A stretch of 64,000 nt of DNA from JAVJUS01 sp040220455 (GCA_040220455.1 JAVJUS010000044.1:120033-184032); one strand, 5' to 3'; positions 1-11,718 are shown, counted from the first letter of the stretch. Notes: generated by a model not told the origin, from the letters alone. Translations and numbers: made by a program.

Positions 1-1109
1 GCGGCTGTCCGTTCCAGTGCAGCTTCTGCACCATCATCAACGTCCAGGGCCGCAAGTCGCGCTGGCGCGATGCCGACGACGTGGAGGCGCTGGTCCGCGC
101 CGCGGTGGCCGAGGGCGTCACCCGCTTCTTCATCACCGACGACAACTTCGCGCGCAACCGGAACTGGGAGGCGATCTTCGACCGCCTCATCCATCTGCGC
201 GAGGTCGACGGACTGAAGCTCAACTTCATCATCCAGGTCGACACCCTCTGCCACAAGATCGAGGGCTTCGTCGAGAAGGCGGCGCGCGCCGGCTGCGGCC
301 GCGTCTTCATCGGGCTGGAGAACATCAACCCGGACAACCTGGCCGCGGCCAAGAAGCGCCAGAACCGGCTGCACGAATACCGCGCCATGCTCCAGGCCTG
401 GCGCGAGGCCGGCGTGATCACCTATGCCGGCTACATCCTGGGCTTCCCGGCCGACACGCCGGAGAAGATCGCCCACGACATCGAGACCATAAAGCGCGAA
501 CTGCCGATCGACCTGCTGGAGTTCTTCTGCCTGACGCCCCTGCCCGGCTCGGAGGATCACAAGCGCCTCGCCGCCAACGGCGTGGCCATGGATCCGGACA
601 TGAACAAGTACGACCTGGAGCATGTCTGTACCGGCCATCCGACCATGACGGCCGAGGAATGGCAGGACATCTACAATCGCGCCTGGGACCTGTACTACAC
701 GCCCGAGCACGTGGAGACCCTGCTGAAGCGGGCCATCGCGTCCGGCATCAAGCCCGTGCGCATGATGAACCACGTCCTGCAGTTCCACGGCTTCTTCCGA
801 TACGAGAAGGTCCACCCGCTCCAGGGCGGCTATTTCCGGCGCAAGGTCCGCACCGACCGCCGCCCCGGCCTGCCGGTGGAGCCGGCCGTCGTGTTCTACC
901 CCAAACGCGCGGTCGAGATCGTGCGCACATACGGCGGGCTCGCCCTGTACTTCTGGCGCCTGACCCGCCAGCGCAAGCGCCTCAAGCGCGACCCCTCGGT
1001 CAAGGCGTACACCGACCTCGCCATCGCCCCGATCGCCGACGGGGACGAGGACGCGTACGAGTTCCTGGCCCCGCACGAGGCCCCGGCCGAGGCGACGGCG
1101 GCGGAGTAG
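1..1109 (+). CDS. B12-binding-type radical SAM protein, 5'-truncated by the window edge
   Basis: The reading frame is open from base 3 to the stop at 1109, so the true start lies left of the window. The first visible codons read GCPFQCSFCTIINVQG, which contains the CxxxCxxC motif that binds the radical-SAM 4Fe-4S cluster. An internal GTG or ATG start would delete the catalytic cluster and is therefore not the real start. The remaining 368 residues look like the radical SAM barrel plus the C-terminal extension of B12-binding radical SAM proteins (HPTMTAEEW, then YYTPEHVETLLKRA). The missing N-terminal part would normally carry the cobalamin-binding domain; that is inferred from the family. The substrate is unknown. 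Confidence 0.8.
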   Translation, partial: GCPFQCSFCTIINVQGRKSRWRDADDVEALVRAAVAEGVTRFFITDDNFARNRNWEAIFDRLIHLREVDGLKLNFIIQVDTLCHKIEGFVEKAARAGCGRVFIGLENINPDNLAAAKKRQNRLHEYRAMLQAWREAGVITYAGYILGFPADTPEKIAHDIETIKRELPIDLLEFFCLTPLPGSEDHKRLAANGVAMDPDMNKYDLEHVCTGHPTMTAEEWQDIYNRAWDLYYTPEHVETLLKRAIASGIKPVRMMNHVLQFHGFFRYEKVHPLQGGYFRRKVRTDRRPGLPVEPAVVFYPKRAVEIVRTYGGLALYFWRLTRQRKRLKRDPSVKAYTDLAIAPIADGDEDAYEFLAPHEAPAEATAAE

Positions 1110-1155
1110 CGGTGGTGCGGGTCAACCACGAAGGCGCGAAGACGGCCATCCGCGT

Positions 1156-1177
1156 CCCCTCTCCCCGAGGGAGAGGG
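1156..1177. repeat. CCCTCTCCC/GGGAGAGGG palindromic repeat, copy 1
   Basis: Short palindrome of CCCTCTCC and GGAGAGGG arms just after the radical SAM gene. A second copy in a similar context lies at 63656-63677. Bases 1123-1142 just before it (ACCACGAAGGCGCGAAGACG) resemble, in the opposite orientation, the repeat at 4254-4297 and 8099-8139. It looks like a dispersed intergenic repeat that may also act as a transcription terminator hairpin. Confidence 0.6.
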
Positions 1178-1184
1178 AATCAGT

Positions 1185-2024
1185 TCACAAGAACCCCTTG
1201 AAATCCGCCGCCGTCGCGGCCTCCTCCGAGAAGCAGAAGGTCCCCTGCTCCCGCACCTCCCTTGCCGCGCGCAGGAAGGCGCCGATCGTGGCGTTGAGGA
1301 ACACGGAGCCGAGGCTGACGCGCTTGACGCCGGCGGCTTCCAGCTCGGCGAGCGGCAGCGGGTGCGGGCCGATGCCGCCCAGCACGTTGACGGGCTTCGT
1401 CACCGCGGCACAGACGGCCCGAATCTCCTCGAGATCGGTCAGGCCGGGAGCGTAGAGCACGTCCGCCCCCGCCCGCTCGTAGGCCTGGAGCCGGCGGATC
1501 GTGTCGTCGAGGTCGCGCCGGCCATGCAGGTAATTCTCCGGCCGGCCGGCCAGCATGAAGTCGAACGGCAGGGCCCGCGCCGCCTCCGCCGCCGCGGCGA
1601 CGCGCTCGGCCGCCTGCTCGATCGGGTAGATCGGGTCGGCGTCCCGGCCGGTGGCGTCCTCGATCGAGCCGCCCACGAGCCCGGCTGCGGCCGCCGCCCG
1701 GATCGTCTCCGCGCAGGCCTCTGGAGTGTCGCCGTAGCCGTTCTCCAGGTCGCCCGCCACCGGAAGGTCGGTCGCCGCGACGATCAGCCGGGCATTGTCC
1801 AGCGCCTCCGCCCGGCTCACCCGCCCGCCGCCGTCGCGCCGGCCGAGCCCGAAGGCGCAGCCGGCGCTGGTCGTCGCCAGCGCCGGATAGCCTAGGCCGG
1901 CGAGGATCCGCGCCGTGCCCGCGTCCCACGGGTTGGGCAGGACGAACAGCCCGGGCTTCTCGTGCAGGGCCCTGAAGGCGGTCGCCTTCGCGGCCTGGTT
2001 CGGCCGGGCCGTCTCCTCCGCCAT
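1185..2024 (-). CDS. Isocitrate lyase/PEP mutase superfamily enzyme
   Basis: A 279-residue protein starting at MAEETARPNQ. It has the (beta/alpha)8 superfamily pattern: LFVLPNPWDAGTARIL near the N-terminus, the acidic segment DLENGYGDTPE, and GGSIEDATG. The KKCGH signature of true isocitrate lyase is absent. The short length fits the PEP mutase/oxaloacetate decarboxylase/2-methylisocitrate-lyase-like group that cleaves or forms bonds next to a carboxylate using Mg2+. The exact substrate cannot be read from sequence. It lies 25 bp downstream of ilvD on the same strand and is probably co-transcribed. An upstream in-frame start would overlap ilvD heavily and was rejected. Confidence 0.75.
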   Translation of the reverse strand: MAEETARPNQAAKATAFRALHEKPGLFVLPNPWDAGTARILAGLGYPALATTSAGCAFGLGRRDGGGRVSRAEALDNARLIVAATDLPVAGDLENGYGDTPEACAETIRAAAAAGLVGGSIEDATGRDADPIYPIEQAAERVAAAAEAARALPFDFMLAGRPENYLHGRRDLDDTIRRLQAYERAGADVLYAPGLTDLEEIRAVCAAVTKPVNVLGGIGPHPLPLAELEAAGVKRVSLGSVFLNATIGAFLRAAREVREQGTFCFSEEAATAADFKGFL

Positions 2025-2049
2025 CGGAACGCTCCCGGGTCGCTGCCGG

Positions 2050-3795
2050 TCAGATATCGGCGTAGCAGTGGGTCTCCGCCGCGCCGCCCGGATGGGTGAC
2101 GGCACCCTTCTCCGCGTCGCCGACGGTCTGGGCGTATTTCCAGAGCGTGCCGGACTGGTAGTCGTGCTGGCGCGGCCGCCAGCGCTTGCGCCGCTCCTCG
2201 AGCTCCGTGGCCGAGAGCGAGACCTCGAGCACGCCGGCCTCGGCGTCGATGACGATCTCGTCGCCGTCCTCCAGCAGCCCGATCGGCCCGCCGACCGCGG
2301 CTTCCGGCCCGACATGGCCGATGCAGAAGCCGCGCGTGGCGCCGGAGAAGCGGCCGTCGGTGATCAGCGCCACCTTGTCGCCCATGCCCTGGCCGTAGAT
2401 CGCCGCCGTCGTCGCCAGCATCTCGCGCATGCCGGGGCCGCCGCGCGGGCCCTCGTAGCGGATGACGATGACGTCGCCCTCGGCGTAGCGGCGCTCCTGC
2501 ACCGCGCGGAACGCCTCCTCCTCCGAATCGAAGCAGCGCGCCGTGCCGGTGAACTTGAGGGTCTTCATCCCGGCGACCTTGACGATCCCGCCCTGTGGCG
2601 CGAGCGAGCCCTTGAGCCCGACCACGCCGCCCCAGGTCGACAGCGGGTCGGAGGTCGGCCGGATGATGTCCTGGTCGGTCGGGAACGTCACGTCGGCCAG
2701 GTTCTCCGCGATGGTCTTGCCGGTCACGGTCAGGCAGTCGCCATGCAGGAAGCCGCCGTCAAGCAGCGCCTTCATGAGCACCGGCACGCCGCCGATCTCG
2801 AACAGGTCCTTGGCGACGTATCGCCCGCCGGGCTTGAGGTCGGCGATATAGGGCGTCTTGCGGAAGATGCGGGCGACCTCGTGAAGGTCGAAATCGATGC
2901 CGCATTCGTGCGCGATCGCCGGCAAGTGCAGCGCGCCGTTGGTCGACCCGCCCGAGGCCGCGATCACCGTCGCCGCGTTCTCCAGCGCCTTGCGGGTGAC
3001 GATGTCACGCGGGCGGATATTGGCGGCGATCAGGTCCATCACCGCCCGGCCGCTGGCGTCGGCATACTGGTCCCGGCTCTCGTAGGGTGCGGGCGCGCCG
3101 GCAGAGCCCGGCAGCGCCAGGCCGATCGCCTCGGACACGCAGGCCATGGTGTTGGCGGTGAACTGGCCGCCGCAGGACCCGGCGCTCGGGCAGGCGACGC
3201 ATTCCAGCTCGTGCAGGTCCTCGTCGGCGAGATTGCCGGCGGAATGCTGGCCGACCGCCTCGAAGACGTCCTGCACCGTCACGTCCCGGCCCTTGTAGCG
3301 GCCGGGCAGGATCGAGCCGCCATACATGAACACCGCCGGCACGTTGAGCCTGACCATCGCCATCATCATGCCGGGCAGCGACTTGTCGCAGCCGGCGAGC
3401 CCGACGATGCCGTCATAGCAGTGGCCGCGCATGGTCAGCTCGACCGAATCGGCAATGACCTCGCGGCTCACCAGCGACGACTTCATGCCCTGGTGGCCCA
3501 TGGCAATGCCGTCGGTCACCGTGATCGTGGTGAACTCCCGTGGCATGCCGCCGGTCTCGTTGACGCCGGTCTTGACCGATTTGGCCTGGCGGGAGAGGGA
3601 GATGTTGCAGGGGGCCGCCTCGTTCCAGCAGGTCGCCACGCCGACGAAGGGGCGCGAGATCTCCTCCTCCGTCAGGCCCATGGCGTAGTAGTAGGAGCGG
3701 TGAGGCGCCTTGTCGGGCCCGACGCTGACATGCCGGCTGGGCAGCTTCGACTTGTCGAAACGGCGCGGCTGGGTCTTGTCGTCGAGCGGCGGCAT
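2050..3795 (-). CDS. ilvD: Dihydroxy-acid dehydratase
   Basis: A 581-residue protein catalysing the dehydration of 2,3-dihydroxy-isovalerate or -methylvalerate in valine, leucine and isoleucine synthesis. The three expected Fe-S ligands are visible: Cys63 (WNEAAPCN), Cys136 (GLAGCDKS) and Cys208 (CPSAGSCGG). Their 73- and 72-residue spacing matches the family. The active-site segment ITDGRFSGATRGFCIGHV is near the C-terminus. The start chosen is MPPLDDKTQPRRF; the longer frame upstream reads into repeat-like intergenic DNA. The full length fits the family. It is the first gene of a likely two-gene unit with the PEP mutase-like gene. Confidence 0.95.
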   Translation of the reverse strand: MPPLDDKTQPRRFDKSKLPSRHVSVGPDKAPHRSYYYAMGLTEEEISRPFVGVATCWNEAAPCNISLSRQAKSVKTGVNETGGMPREFTTITVTDGIAMGHQGMKSSLVSREVIADSVELTMRGHCYDGIVGLAGCDKSLPGMMMAMVRLNVPAVFMYGGSILPGRYKGRDVTVQDVFEAVGQHSAGNLADEDLHELECVACPSAGSCGGQFTANTMACVSEAIGLALPGSAGAPAPYESRDQYADASGRAVMDLIAANIRPRDIVTRKALENAATVIAASGGSTNGALHLPAIAHECGIDFDLHEVARIFRKTPYIADLKPGGRYVAKDLFEIGGVPVLMKALLDGGFLHGDCLTVTGKTIAENLADVTFPTDQDIIRPTSDPLSTWGGVVGLKGSLAPQGGIVKVAGMKTLKFTGTARCFDSEEEAFRAVQERRYAEGDVIVIRYEGPRGGPGMREMLATTAAIYGQGMGDKVALITDGRFSGATRGFCIGHVGPEAAVGGPIGLLEDGDEIVIDAEAGVLEVSLSATELEERRKRWRPRQHDYQSGTLWKYAQTVGDAEKGAVTHPGGAAETHCYADI

Positions 3796-3938
3796 GGCGG
3801 TCTCCCGGTCGGTCCTCTGCCCGCGATCCGGCCCGGCGCGGGCGGTCGCGATTGTCGGACATTTGCAGATATCGAGCCCGCACACTACGGCCCCCGCCCC
3901 CGCCCGCCAAGAGGGCGCGTGCGTGTCGGGCGCGGGGC

Positions 3939-4025
3939 GTAGGTCGGCCGAGCGAAGCGAGCCCGACATCCCGGAGCGGGTCCCGCGGCCGGACCGTCGG
4001 GCTCGCCGGCGCTCGACCGACCTAC
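3939..4025. repeat. Palindromic repeat family A (GTAGGTCGG...), copy 1
   Basis: An 87-bp inverted repeat running from GTAGGTCGGCCGAGCGAAGC to a complementary end GCTCGACCGACCTAC. The 3' half-arm motif GAGCGCAAGCGAACCCGAC is partly repeated at about 4045-4085. Copy 2 is at 7850-7938. The 512-bp gap between ilvD (3795) and the restriction gene (4308) holds only this and the two following repeat families; no gene is seen. Confidence 0.8.
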
Positions 4026-4119
4026 GGGCGGGGTGCGTGGACGGGTCGTCGGTCGTGTGAGCGCAAGCGAACCCGACACCTCGGAGCGGGGGTGTGGAAT
4101 CGTCGCTCCTACCCTACTG

Positions 4120-4230
4120 TCCTCGTCGTCCCCGCGAAAGCGGGGATCCAAGTTGTTTCGGCTTGCGTCATTTCACGCGACAGAGAGAAAGTCGGACGAC
4201 GCATGGATCCCCGCTTTCGCGAGGATGACG
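4120..4230. repeat. Palindromic repeat family C (CCCCGCGAAAGCGGGGATCCA), copy 1
   Basis: Imperfect inverted repeat with outer arms TCCTCGTCGTCCCCGCGAAA and TTTCGCGAGGATGACGA around an inner sequence with AAGTTGTTTCG. Each arm itself contains the small hairpin CCCCGC-GAAA-GCGGGG. Copy 2 is at 7966-8074 and shares the AAGTTGTTTCG core and GCATGGATCCCCGCTTTCGC. Confidence 0.8.
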
Positions 4231-4253
4231 AAATCCTAGCAGTAGAGTGAATG

Positions 4254-4297
4254 CTCTTCGTGACGTCTTCGTGTCACCGTACCTTCGTGGTTCGACG
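4254..4297. repeat. Dispersed repeat family D (GTGACGTCTTCGTG), copy 1
   Basis: Sequence CTTCGTGACGTCTTCGTGTC followed by CCTTCGTGGTTCGAC, recurring at 8099-8139 and, inverted and shorter, at 1123-1142. It lies 10 bp past the stop codon of the restriction-modification gene. Function unknown. Confidence 0.65.
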
Positions 4298-4307
4298 ACA
4301 CGCCCAC

Positions 4308-7300
4308 CTACCCCGGCGGCCAGGGGTAGAGGTCGTCCAGGACGGCGCGGTAGTTGGCGTCGAGGGCCGGTTCCATCAGGCGCAGGAGCGCCAGCCGGCG
4401 GACGACATGGGTGACGTAGCGCGCCTCCTCCGTCGTCAGCGGCCGGCCGAGCAGGTCGTGCTCGCGGTAGCTCAGCCACTTCTTGAGCACCTGGTAGCCG
4501 CCGATGGTATAGCGCCAGACCCGCTCGGGCACGCAGGCCCAGAAGGTCGTCGGGTTCAGGTGGACGTCGACCGCCGTGCCGCCCAGCAGCGCGATCGCCT
4601 GCTCGCCGTCGAGGCCGAGATCCGCCGCGCCCGCCATGACGGCGGCGCGCTCCTCGGCCGTCCAGGCGCGCGGGCGGGCATCGCCCCGGCCCGGCATGGT
4701 GACGCCGTTCTGTCCGGCATGGCCCCAGCGCGCGTGGACGGCGAGGTCGGCGGCCTTCGCCCCCGCCGCCCGCGCGATCCGGCCGAGCCCCCGGACCGAC
4801 GGGTGGGGCGCAGTCTCCACCCCGTCCGCCGGCGTCTCCGGATCGAGCAACGCCGCCACCCGCCGCCCCAGCGCCGCCGAGGCCGCCAGCCGCTCCGCCG
4901 AGGCGGGGAGCGGGATGCGGGGCCAGTCGAGGCGCAGGGCGTCGGCATTTTCCTCGGCGTAGGCTGTCGAATGCTGGATCGCGATCGCGTGCCAGAAAGG
5001 CGCCTCGGAGACCGGCAGCCCGATGTCGTCGAAATACGCGACCGCATTTTCAGACAGATTGTGCGATCGAAATCGGTCAATTCGCGTTCGCGAGCTATGG
5101 AGCGAGCTCCGGACATAGGCGCCGAACATGTTGGCGCCGCGTTCGATGACGTGGCGAGATACGGGTATATTCGAAATTAGTGGTGGATCGAAGTCTTTGC
5201 GTAGCCGATTTGCAGCACTGAAATAATACGATCCGGTAACTTCAATCTCCATGACGTAGTCGGCTCTCTTCTCGTCGAGAAGCTTGGTGTTCGGTTCCCA
5301 AATCAGCCAGCGACGATCAAGCGGCCGATAGCAAATTGCCTTGATGTTGTGATCGCCAAGATCGGTCTTTTTGAGAACCGATCGTGTCTTCCTAGCGTCG
5401 AAGCGAGCAGTCGACTGCATGACGACAGGGTAGCGAAGACCGATTTCATCATCGCTCACCTCAGGATCGAGATAATCCCCAAGGCGCGCTTGGACCGCAT
5501 CGAAGTCGATATCGACCAGGAAGCTCTCCCGGCCCGGCTGGACGCCCGGGAACGAGACCGGGAAGAGGTCCACGATCATCGGCGCACGAAGGTATCCTTC
5601 CGCTGCCGCGCCCGGACGGAGAGTCAGGTGTGTGTTCTCGTGGGGCGCGCTGTGCGAGTAGGCGCCGTTCACGAGACCTTCATCTGCCCCCGCCGCCACC
5701 AACTGCCCCCGCTTGTCCGTCCCCCAGAAGTCCTGGTAGTGCACCTCCGCCGGCGCCCCGTTCGGCTTGGCCGCCCGGCGGGCGAGCAGGCTGATGGCGG
5801 TGCCGACCTGGATGCCCTCCCGGTTCTCCTCGGTCGAGAAGATCGAGGGGTCGGGCCGGCCGTCCGGGGTGGTCTTGCCGGTTCGGTACTTGTCGCCGTT
5901 CAGGCTGTCGATCCAGATGCGGTCGAAGACGTCGAGGTAGCGCTCGCGCATGCCAGTGTAGCTCAGCCCGTCGAGCCAACTGTAATTGGTGATGAAGCAG
6001 ACGACGCCGCGATCCGACTGCTCGGTGATCTTGCGGTCGGCGATGCGGAAGAAGCGCACATAGAGGTCGTTGAGACCCTGGCCCTCCGGCGGGCGGACGC
6101 GGCGGACCCGGCGATAGGCCTCGGTCAGCGCGCGCTCCTCCGGGTGGTCGGCCATGCCGGCATAGCCGTTGTAGGGCGGGTTGCCGAGGACGACGTGGAT
6201 GACCTGCCGCCGCTTGATGTCGCGCGCGGCGTCGCGCTCGTTCTGGAGATCGGCGAAGGGCAAGTATCCGGGCTGGTCGTGGGTCGAATCCCAGTCGGTC
6301 AGGGCGTTGGTCAGCTTGATCGAGGCGAATTCGGGCCGGTCCTGGGTGCGCAGCCCCTCCTCCGCCAGCGGCGCGCCCAGGTCCTCCAGCAGCAGGCCGA
6401 CCTGGAGATGGGCGACGACGAAGGGTGCCGGCATGATCTCGAAGCCGTGGACCCGCTCCTTGGCCGCGCGCTTGATGTCCTCGCCGATCAGGGCGTCGTC
6501 GGCCCGCTCCCGCAGGGTCCGCTCGATCCGGCGCAGCACGGCGACGATGTAGGAGCCGGTGCCGCAGCACGGGTCGAGCACGTGCACCCGCTCGTCGGCC
6601 AGGCCGTCGGGGATCGCCAGCTCGTCGCGCAGCACCCGGTCGACCCGCTCGACCATGTAGTCGACCACCTCCGGCGGGGTGTACCAGACGCCGAGCTGCT
6701 TGCGCAGCTGCGGGTCGAAGGCCTCCAGGAAGGGCTCGTAGAAGTATTGGACGGCGCGGTCCTGGCGGAAGCGCTCGAAGAAGGCGGCGTCGTCGACCCG
6801 GCGCAGCATGTCGGCGGCCCAGTCGATCGACTGGCGCAGGCCGAAATCGCCTAGCGCGCCGGGGCGGTAGATCTCCCCGAACAACTGGCGCAGCACCGGC
6901 AGGCGCAGGTGCCAGACCGCGCCGTCGGCGCTGAAGGCGCGGCGCTGCTCCGGGTCGGCGCTGCGCTTGCACCACAGGACCCAGGCGGCGAACAGGCCGT
7001 AGTAGAGCGTCTGGACCAGGGTCGAGCGGAACAGGTGCATCCCCTTCGGCCCCTCGAAGGTGATGCCCAGCGCCGCCTCGAGCGAGGAGCGCAGGGTGCC
7101 GAGCTGGTCGAAGCTGCGCGGCGGGGCCGCCATCTCGTCCTCCAGCCGGGCCAGCGTGTCCCGGGCATAGGAGGCGAGGAACCACGCCACGTCGCGCGGC
7201 TGGGCCAGGGTCGCGCGGATCAGCAGGACGCGGGCCAGGAACTCCTCCAGCCGCAGCGCCTTCTCCTCGCTCAGCCGCGACGGGTCGGCGCAGAGCTGCC

Positions 7301-7751
7301 AGAAGGCGTCGCGCGTCTCGGCGATCAGCAGTTCTTCCAGGTCCTTGCGCCGGCCGAACTGGTCCTGCCCGGCGATGACGAAGCCGCGCAGGTTAGTGAT
7401 CAGGACGAGGCCGTAGCGCTCCCAGTAGTCGGCGACCTGGCGGCTAGCGACAGTGCGCCAGAGGTCTTCCGACGGCGGCTTCATCTCCACCACGCCCCGG
7501 TCCGGCGGCGTGGCCAGCGGCTCGCCCGAGGCGGCGTCGCGCGGCAGGCGCTCGGCGCTGAAGAACCCGAAATCCGGCCGCCCGGCGCCGAGATCCGCCA
7601 ACTCCCCGACACAGAACACCTTGGGCCGCCGCTTGGCGCCGATGGCGTTCATCATGTTCTGGAACGGCGTGTAGAACGACCGCTCCGCCGTGCCGCCGCC
7701 GGCGACCCGGATGCGATGACACTCCGCCAGGAACTCCCGCACGGGGCTCAT
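4308..7751 (-). CDS. Single-chain type ISP-like restriction-modification enzyme without helicase
   Basis: A 1147-residue protein that probably methylates adenine and cuts DNA with one polypeptide. N-terminal region: Asp60 (GRPDFGFF) with Glu89-x-Lys91 (VVEMKP), a plausible PD-(D/E)xK nuclease core. Middle: the N6-adenine methylase motifs DPCCGTGSY (residues 393-401) and NPPY (524-527). C-terminal: a putative target-recognition region ending in YQVLKKWLSYRE, typical of ISP-type enzymes. The SF2 helicase found in LlaGI-type ISP enzymes is absent. Bases about 4960-5670 (residues about 694-931) fall to roughly 46% GC against about 68-70% in the rest of the gene, which suggests exchange of the specificity domain. 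The gene stands alone between two repeat clusters. No separate S, M or R gene is seen nearby. Confidence 0.82.
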   Translation of the reverse strand: MSPVREFLAECHRIRVAGGGTAERSFYTPFQNMMNAIGAKRRPKVFCVGELADLGAGRPDFGFFSAERLPRDAASGEPLATPPDRGVVEMKPPSEDLWRTVASRQVADYWERYGLVLITNLRGFVIAGQDQFGRRKDLEELLIAETRDAFWQLCADPSRLSEEKALRLEEFLARVLLIRATLAQPRDVAWFLASYARDTLARLEDEMAAPPRSFDQLGTLRSSLEAALGITFEGPKGMHLFRSTLVQTLYYGLFAAWVLWCKRSADPEQRRAFSADGAVWHLRLPVLRQLFGEIYRPGALGDFGLRQSIDWAADMLRRVDDAAFFERFRQDRAVQYFYEPFLEAFDPQLRKQLGVWYTPPEVVDYMVERVDRVLRDELAIPDGLADERVHVLDPCCGTGSYIVAVLRRIERTLRERADDALIGEDIKRAAKERVHGFEIMPAPFVVAHLQVGLLLEDLGAPLAEEGLRTQDRPEFASIKLTNALTDWDSTHDQPGYLPFADLQNERDAARDIKRRQVIHVVLGNPPYNGYAGMADHPEERALTEAYRRVRRVRPPEGQGLNDLYVRFFRIADRKITEQSDRGVVCFITNYSWLDGLSYTGMRERYLDVFDRIWIDSLNGDKYRTGKTTPDGRPDPSIFSTEENREGIQVGTAISLLARRAAKPNGAPAEVHYQDFWGTDKRGQLVAAGADEGLVNGAYSHSAPHENTHLTLRPGAAAEGYLRAPMIVDLFPVSFPGVQPGRESFLVDIDFDAVQARLGDYLDPEVSDDEIGLRYPVVMQSTARFDARKTRSVLKKTDLGDHNIKAICYRPLDRRWLIWEPNTKLLDEKRADYVMEIEVTGSYYFSAANRLRKDFDPPLISNIPVSRHVIERGANMFGAYVRSSLHSSRTRIDRFRSHNLSENAVAYFDDIGLPVSEAPFWHAIAIQHSTAYAEENADALRLDWPRIPLPASAERLAASAALGRRVAALLDPETPADGVETAPHPSVRGLGRIARAAGAKAADLAVHARWGHAGQNGVTMPGRGDARPRAWTAEERAAVMAGAADLGLDGEQAIALLGGTAVDVHLNPTTFWACVPERVWRYTIGGYQVLKKWLSYREHDLLGRPLTTEEARYVTHVVRRLALLRLMEPALDANYRAVLDDLYPWPPG

Positions 7752-7849
7752 CGGCGGAGACGCTTAGATTGCGTATCAATTGATAGGACCCGCATCGCGA
7801 GTCTTTATCAAGCGCGCTTAGAGCGAGCAAGAGGGGGCCTATCTCGCGC

Positions 7850-7938
7850 GGTCGGTCGGCTGAGCGAAGCGAACCCGACGCCGTGGGACCCCGCTCCACC
7901 GCCGGGAATGTCGGGCTCGCTGTCGCTCGACCGACCTA
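7850..7938. repeat. Palindromic repeat family A, copy 2
   Basis: Inverted repeat CGGTCGGCTGAGCGAAGCGA to GCTCGACCGACCTAC, matching copy 1 at 3939-4025 in the same orientation. Part of the 401-bp gap between the restriction gene start (7751) and valS (8153), which holds only repeats and presumably the promoter of the restriction gene. Confidence 0.78.
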
Positions 7939-7965
7939 CGAAGTCTACGCTCGGACCCCGCGCAT

Positions 7966-8074
7966 GTCGTCATCCCCGCGAAAGCGGAGATCCAAGTTGT
8001 TTCGTCACGCATGATTTCATGAATTTTGATCGGAATCCGACGGCGCATGGATCCCCGCTTTCGCGGGGATGACG
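7966..8074. repeat. Palindromic repeat family C, copy 2
   Basis: GTCGTCATCCCCGCGAAAGC to GCTTTCGCGGGGATGACGA, with the same AAGTTGTTTCG core as copy 1 at 4120-4230, in the same orientation. Confidence 0.8.
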
Positions 8075-8098
8075 AGTGTTATGGGACAAGGAGACGAT

Positions 8099-8139
8099 CG
8101 TCGTGACGTCTTCGTGCCGCCTTGCCTTCGTGGTCGACC
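8099..8139. repeat. Dispersed repeat family D, copy 2
   Basis: CGTCGTGACGTCTTCGTG then CCTTCGTGGTCGAC, matching copy 1 at 4254-4297 in the same orientation. It ends 13 bp past the valS stop codon side. Confidence 0.65.
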
Positions 8140-8152
8140 GGGGCTTTTGCGC

Positions 8153-10807
<2,655 letters not shown>

Positions 10808-10972
10808 CGTCGTCGGTCTTTCGCACCACGGGGAAGCGCCGCCTCGGCGGCCGGAGTCGCGAAAACCCGCGCGGCGGCGCCGGACGGCGCGCCGGGACGG
10901 GCGGTCGAGACGGGGGAACGCGGTTGTCGGTCGGGGCGGTCCGCGCGGGTTCACGCGGGCCGGAAACGATGA

Positions 10973-11680
10973 TCAGCGACCGAGGTGGCGGCCCATCCGC
11001 TCGACCTCGCGTTCTACTACGCGTTCGACGATCCGGGGAAGATTGTCGTCCAGCCATTCCCGCAGCATCGGCCGCAGCAGCTCCTTGACCACGTCCTCGA
11101 GGGTCTTGGAGCCGTCGCCCAGCGCGACGGAAGCGGCGGCCTGGGCCTCCGACCGGGCCTGGGAGTCGAGCAGCTTGGCGAAGGCCGCCCCGGCGGCGGC
11201 CTCGGTCACGTCGGAGACGAGCTTGTCGTCCTCGGAGTCGGCCATGGTGTCGCCCCCTCTCTCCCGCGCCGCGGCGGCCGGGGCCGGTTGCGGCTCGGGC
11301 TCGGGCTCCGGCGGCATCGCCGAGGCCACGGGCGCCGGTTCCGGTTCGGGCTCGGGTTCCGGAGCAAGTTCGGGCTCCGGCTCGGGCTCCCGGACCTCCG
11401 GCTCGTCGGCCGTGTCGTCGTCCGACAGCTCCAGCATGTCCTCGTCGACGAGGGCGTCGCCGTCGAAGTCGTCGGCGATCTGGTCCTCGGTGAGTTCCAT
11501 GATCGGCTCCTCCTCCGGCTCCGGCGCGGGGGCCGGGGCGGCGGACCGGTCATGGCCGTTTGCGGCGGGCGCGGGCGCGCCCTCCGGCTCGGGGCCGTCG
11601 TCTTCGGAGATGATCCGCCGGATGGAGGCGAGAATCTCCTCCATCGACGGTTCTTGCTGCTGGGTCTTGGACTCACTCAT
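10973..11680 (-). CDS. popZ: Pole-organizing protein PopZ (DUF2497)
   Basis: A 235-residue protein with the three-part PopZ layout: a short conserved N-terminal helix (EPSMEEILASIRRIISEDD), a long disordered linker rich in Pro, Glu and Ala (about residues 28-135), and a conserved C-terminal helical oligomerisation region (LEDVVKELLRPMLREWLDDN). PopZ forms a polar matrix that anchors the chromosome origin through ParB in Caulobacter and relatives. It lies directly upstream of valS with a 165-bp gap, and a promoter is visible upstream at 11719-11747. The linker DNA is a strong run of GAG/CCG-type codons, which explains the repetitive antisense frames. Confidence 0.88.
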   Translation of the reverse strand: MSESKTQQQEPSMEEILASIRRIISEDDGPEPEGAPAPAANGHDRSAAPAPAPEPEEEPIMELTEDQIADDFDGDALVDEDMLELSDDDTADEPEVREPEPEPELAPEPEPEPEPAPVASAMPPEPEPEPQPAPAAAARERGGDTMADSEDDKLVSDVTEAAAGAAFAKLLDSQARSEAQAAASVALGDGSKTLEDVVKELLRPMLREWLDDNLPRIVERVVEREVERMGRHLGR

Positions 11681-11718
11681 CGAGGACGGCCTCGTACCGC
11701 GGCGTCACAGTGAGCGCG

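Noticed and set aside
1915..3942. A 675-codon plus-strand frame opposite ilvD
   Set aside because: Antisense shadow; ilvD has all three Fe-S cysteines and full length.
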